Source of the DNA: CAVUAT01 sp963848045
GTDB lineage: Bacteria; Actinomycetota; Thermoleophilia; Solirubrobacterales; 70-9
DNA: 64,000 bases
Direction of reading: 5' to 3'
NCBI GenBank assembly: GCA_963848045.1
Contig: CAWKCC010000001.1
Location: 386,014 to 450,013 of the forward strand
The translations under genes and the position numbers were made by a program. The notes beneath the pieces were generated by a model, which worked only from the letters and a program-made list of their open reading frames with translations, ran no database searches and was not told where the DNA came from. Of the stretch, positions 62,822 to 64,000 are shown in pieces (the stretch's first letter is position 1; the number at the start of each line of letters is the position of its first letter).

Positions 62822-63883
62822 GTGAGCAGCTACGACGCGATCGCCGACCTGCCCCTGCGGATCGACTCCTACTCACTCGAGGGCCTCGAGTTCGAGACGC
62901 CCGGGTTCACCCGGCTCAGCACCGTGATCCGGCTCGAGGGCGGCGGACACGAGGGAGTGGGCGAAGACGTCACCTACGACGCGCTCGACCACGTCGCGCT
63001 CCAGGATGCCGGCGCCGGCTTGGAGCTGGCGGGCGAGCACACGATCGCCGGCTTCTCGGAGCTGCTCGGCGGCCTCGACCTCTTTCCGAGCCCGCCCGAG
63101 CGCGACGTCTCGCGCAACTACCGTCGCTGGGCGTTCGAGAGCGCCGCGCTGGACCTGGCGCTGCGCCAGACCGGGATCTCGCTGCACGAGCGCCTCGAGC
63201 GGGAGCCTCGCCCGGTCAACTTCGTGGTCTCGATGCGCCTCGCGCCCATGGAGGGCGAGCAGCCCTCCTCGATTGAGCCGGTGCTGGAGCGCCTCGCGGT
63301 CCACCCCACCCTGCGCTTCAAGCTCGATCCGGCCAACGACTGGGGCGACGAGCTGATCACCCAGCTGGTCGAGACGGGGGCGGTGGACTCGCTCGACCTC
63401 AAGGGCTGCTACTCGGGTACGCCGGTCGACGTGGAAACCGACCCGGTGCTCTACCGGAAGCTGATCGAGGCCTTCCCCGAGGCCTGGCTGGAGGACCCCG
63501 ATGTCAACGACGAGACCCGCCCGCTGCTGGACCCGGTCGCCGACCGCGTCACCTGGGACGCGCCGATCCATTCGGTGGCCGACATCGAGGCGCGGCCCTG
63601 GAAGCCGAAGATGGTCAACATCAAGCCCTCCCGCTTCGGCCCCCTGCGCGAGCTGTTCGCGGCCTACGACCATTGCGAGTCCGAGGGGATGGGCGCCTAC
63701 GGCGGCGGACAGTGGGAGCTGGGCCCCGGGCGCGGCCAGATCCAGTACCTGGCCTCGATCTTCCACCCCGACACGCCGAACGACGTCGCCCCCTCCGGCT
63801 ACAACATCGACGCCACCGACCCCGACCTGCCCGCGAGCCCGCTCGATCCCTCGCTCTCGGCGACCGGTTTCCGCTGGGAGTGA
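62822..63883 (+). CDS. Enolase-superfamily protein of unknown function
   Basis: 353 residues. N-terminal cap (DLPLRIDSYSLEGLEFET) and a TIM-barrel with strand-end residues in LRFKLDPAN, VDSLDLKGCYSG, AWLEDPDV, VTWDAPIHSVAD and VNIKPSRFG. Spacing follows muconate cycloisomerase/mandelate racemase relatives, but the usual KxK pair is not evident, so the chemistry may differ. No signal peptide. GTG 62822 is favoured by TAGATT 7 nt upstream; GTG 62819 is adjacent. Monocistronic. Confidence 0.65.
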   Translation: MSSYDAIADLPLRIDSYSLEGLEFETPGFTRLSTVIRLEGGGHEGVGEDVTYDALDHVALQDAGAGLELAGEHTIAGFSELLGGLDLFPSPPERDVSRNYRRWAFESAALDLALRQTGISLHERLEREPRPVNFVVSMRLAPMEGEQPSSIEPVLERLAVHPTLRFKLDPANDWGDELITQLVETGAVDSLDLKGCYSGTPVDVETDPVLYRKLIEAFPEAWLEDPDVNDETRPLLDPVADRVTWDAPIHSVADIEARPWKPKMVNIKPSRFGPLRELFAAYDHCESEGMGAYGGGQWELGPGRGQIQYLASIFHPDTPNDVAPSGYNIDATDPDLPASPLDPSLSATGFRWE

Positions 63884-63912
63884 CGGTTCCCCCGGGCGGG
63901 CGCCGCGACAGA

Positions 63913-63918
63913 TAGCCT
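63913..63918 (+). promoter_or_regulatory. -10 hexamer of a leaderless promoter (ferritin)
   Basis: TAGCCT, 6 nt before ATG 63925. Confidence 0.5.
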
Positions 63919-63924
63919 CTGAGC

Positions 63925-64000
63925 ATGACCGACAGCGACTTCACCGCAGCCCTCAACAAGCAGATCGGCAATGAGCTCGCCGCTGCCCAGCAGTACATGG
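63925..64000 (+). CDS. Ferritin (5' part only)
   Basis: The first 25 codons, MTDSDFTAALNKQIGNELAA then AQQYM, match the first helix of bacterial non-heme ferritins, including the Glu (NE) of the ferroxidase site. The remainder lies beyond the window. Confidence 0.75.
   Translation, partial: MTDSDFTAALNKQIGNELAAAQQYM

Overview
The window is about 70% G+C, is almost all coding, and uses GTG starts heavily. Gene content (fused E2-E1 2-oxoglutarate dehydrogenase, DUF3817 protein, UbiA-type phosphoribosyltransferase, PucR and ECF regulators, zinc anti-sigma, c-di-AMP riboswitch before an NlpC/P60-like gene, secreted proteins with lysine-rich linkers) points to an actinobacterium. The best fit is class Thermoleophilia (Solirubrobacterales-like); that placement is an inference from gene content. 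No rRNA, tRNA, insertion sequence or CRISPR array was recognised.

Layout. 0-7 kb: quinone oxidoreductase (cut by the window edge), PfkB kinase, DsbA-like protein, citrate synthase, two small unknowns, and a two-subunit acyl-CoA dehydrogenase. 7.2-12.3 kb (minus strand): a fatty acyl-CoA reductase overlapping an alkylglycerone-phosphate synthase homologue, then a UbiA transferase and a cupin. This looks like a bacterial version of the peroxisomal FAR-AGPS ether-lipid route. 12.4-24 kb: zinc-ribbon protein, a 1484-residue lipoyl-lipoyl-E2-E1 dehydrogenase, DUF3817 protein, a near-consensus promoter with a 15-codon ORF and 74-bp tandem repeats, aconitase, a secreted CocE-like hydrolase and an SDR. 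24-26 kb: c-di-AMP riboswitch plus NlpC/P60-like protein, and AzlCD.

26-55.7 kb is a polyamine/amine island. It holds three complete PotABCD-type ABC importers, a TetR regulator with a Rieske oxygenase, an acyl-CoA dehydrogenase, an acyl-CoA synthetase, a flavin amine oxidase, a five-gene operon (class III aminotransferase, PucR regulator, saccharopine-dehydrogenase-like protein, alanine dehydrogenase, aminobutyraldehyde-type dehydrogenase), and a second aldehyde dehydrogenase with an Orn/Lys/Arg decarboxylase behind importer 3. The simplest reading is uptake of polyamines, transamination or oxidation to aminoaldehydes, and oxidation to amino acids, with alanine dehydrogenase regenerating pyruvate.

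55.8-64 kb: a secreted unknown; a minus-strand operon of an unknown protein, a Rieske-domain/ThDP-enzyme fusion and a flavodoxin-like protein; an ECF sigma factor broken by a frameshift with its zinc anti-sigma; a cation/proton antiporter; an enolase-superfamily protein; and the start of a ferritin. The Rieske-ThDP operon is the most unusual unit here.

A recurring signal is a TANNNT-type -10 hexamer 6-7 nt before an ATG/GTG, seen at thirteen genes. It implies widespread leaderless transcripts and was used to choose several starts. Genes inside operons instead use 4-nt overlaps or AAGGAG-type ribosome sites.
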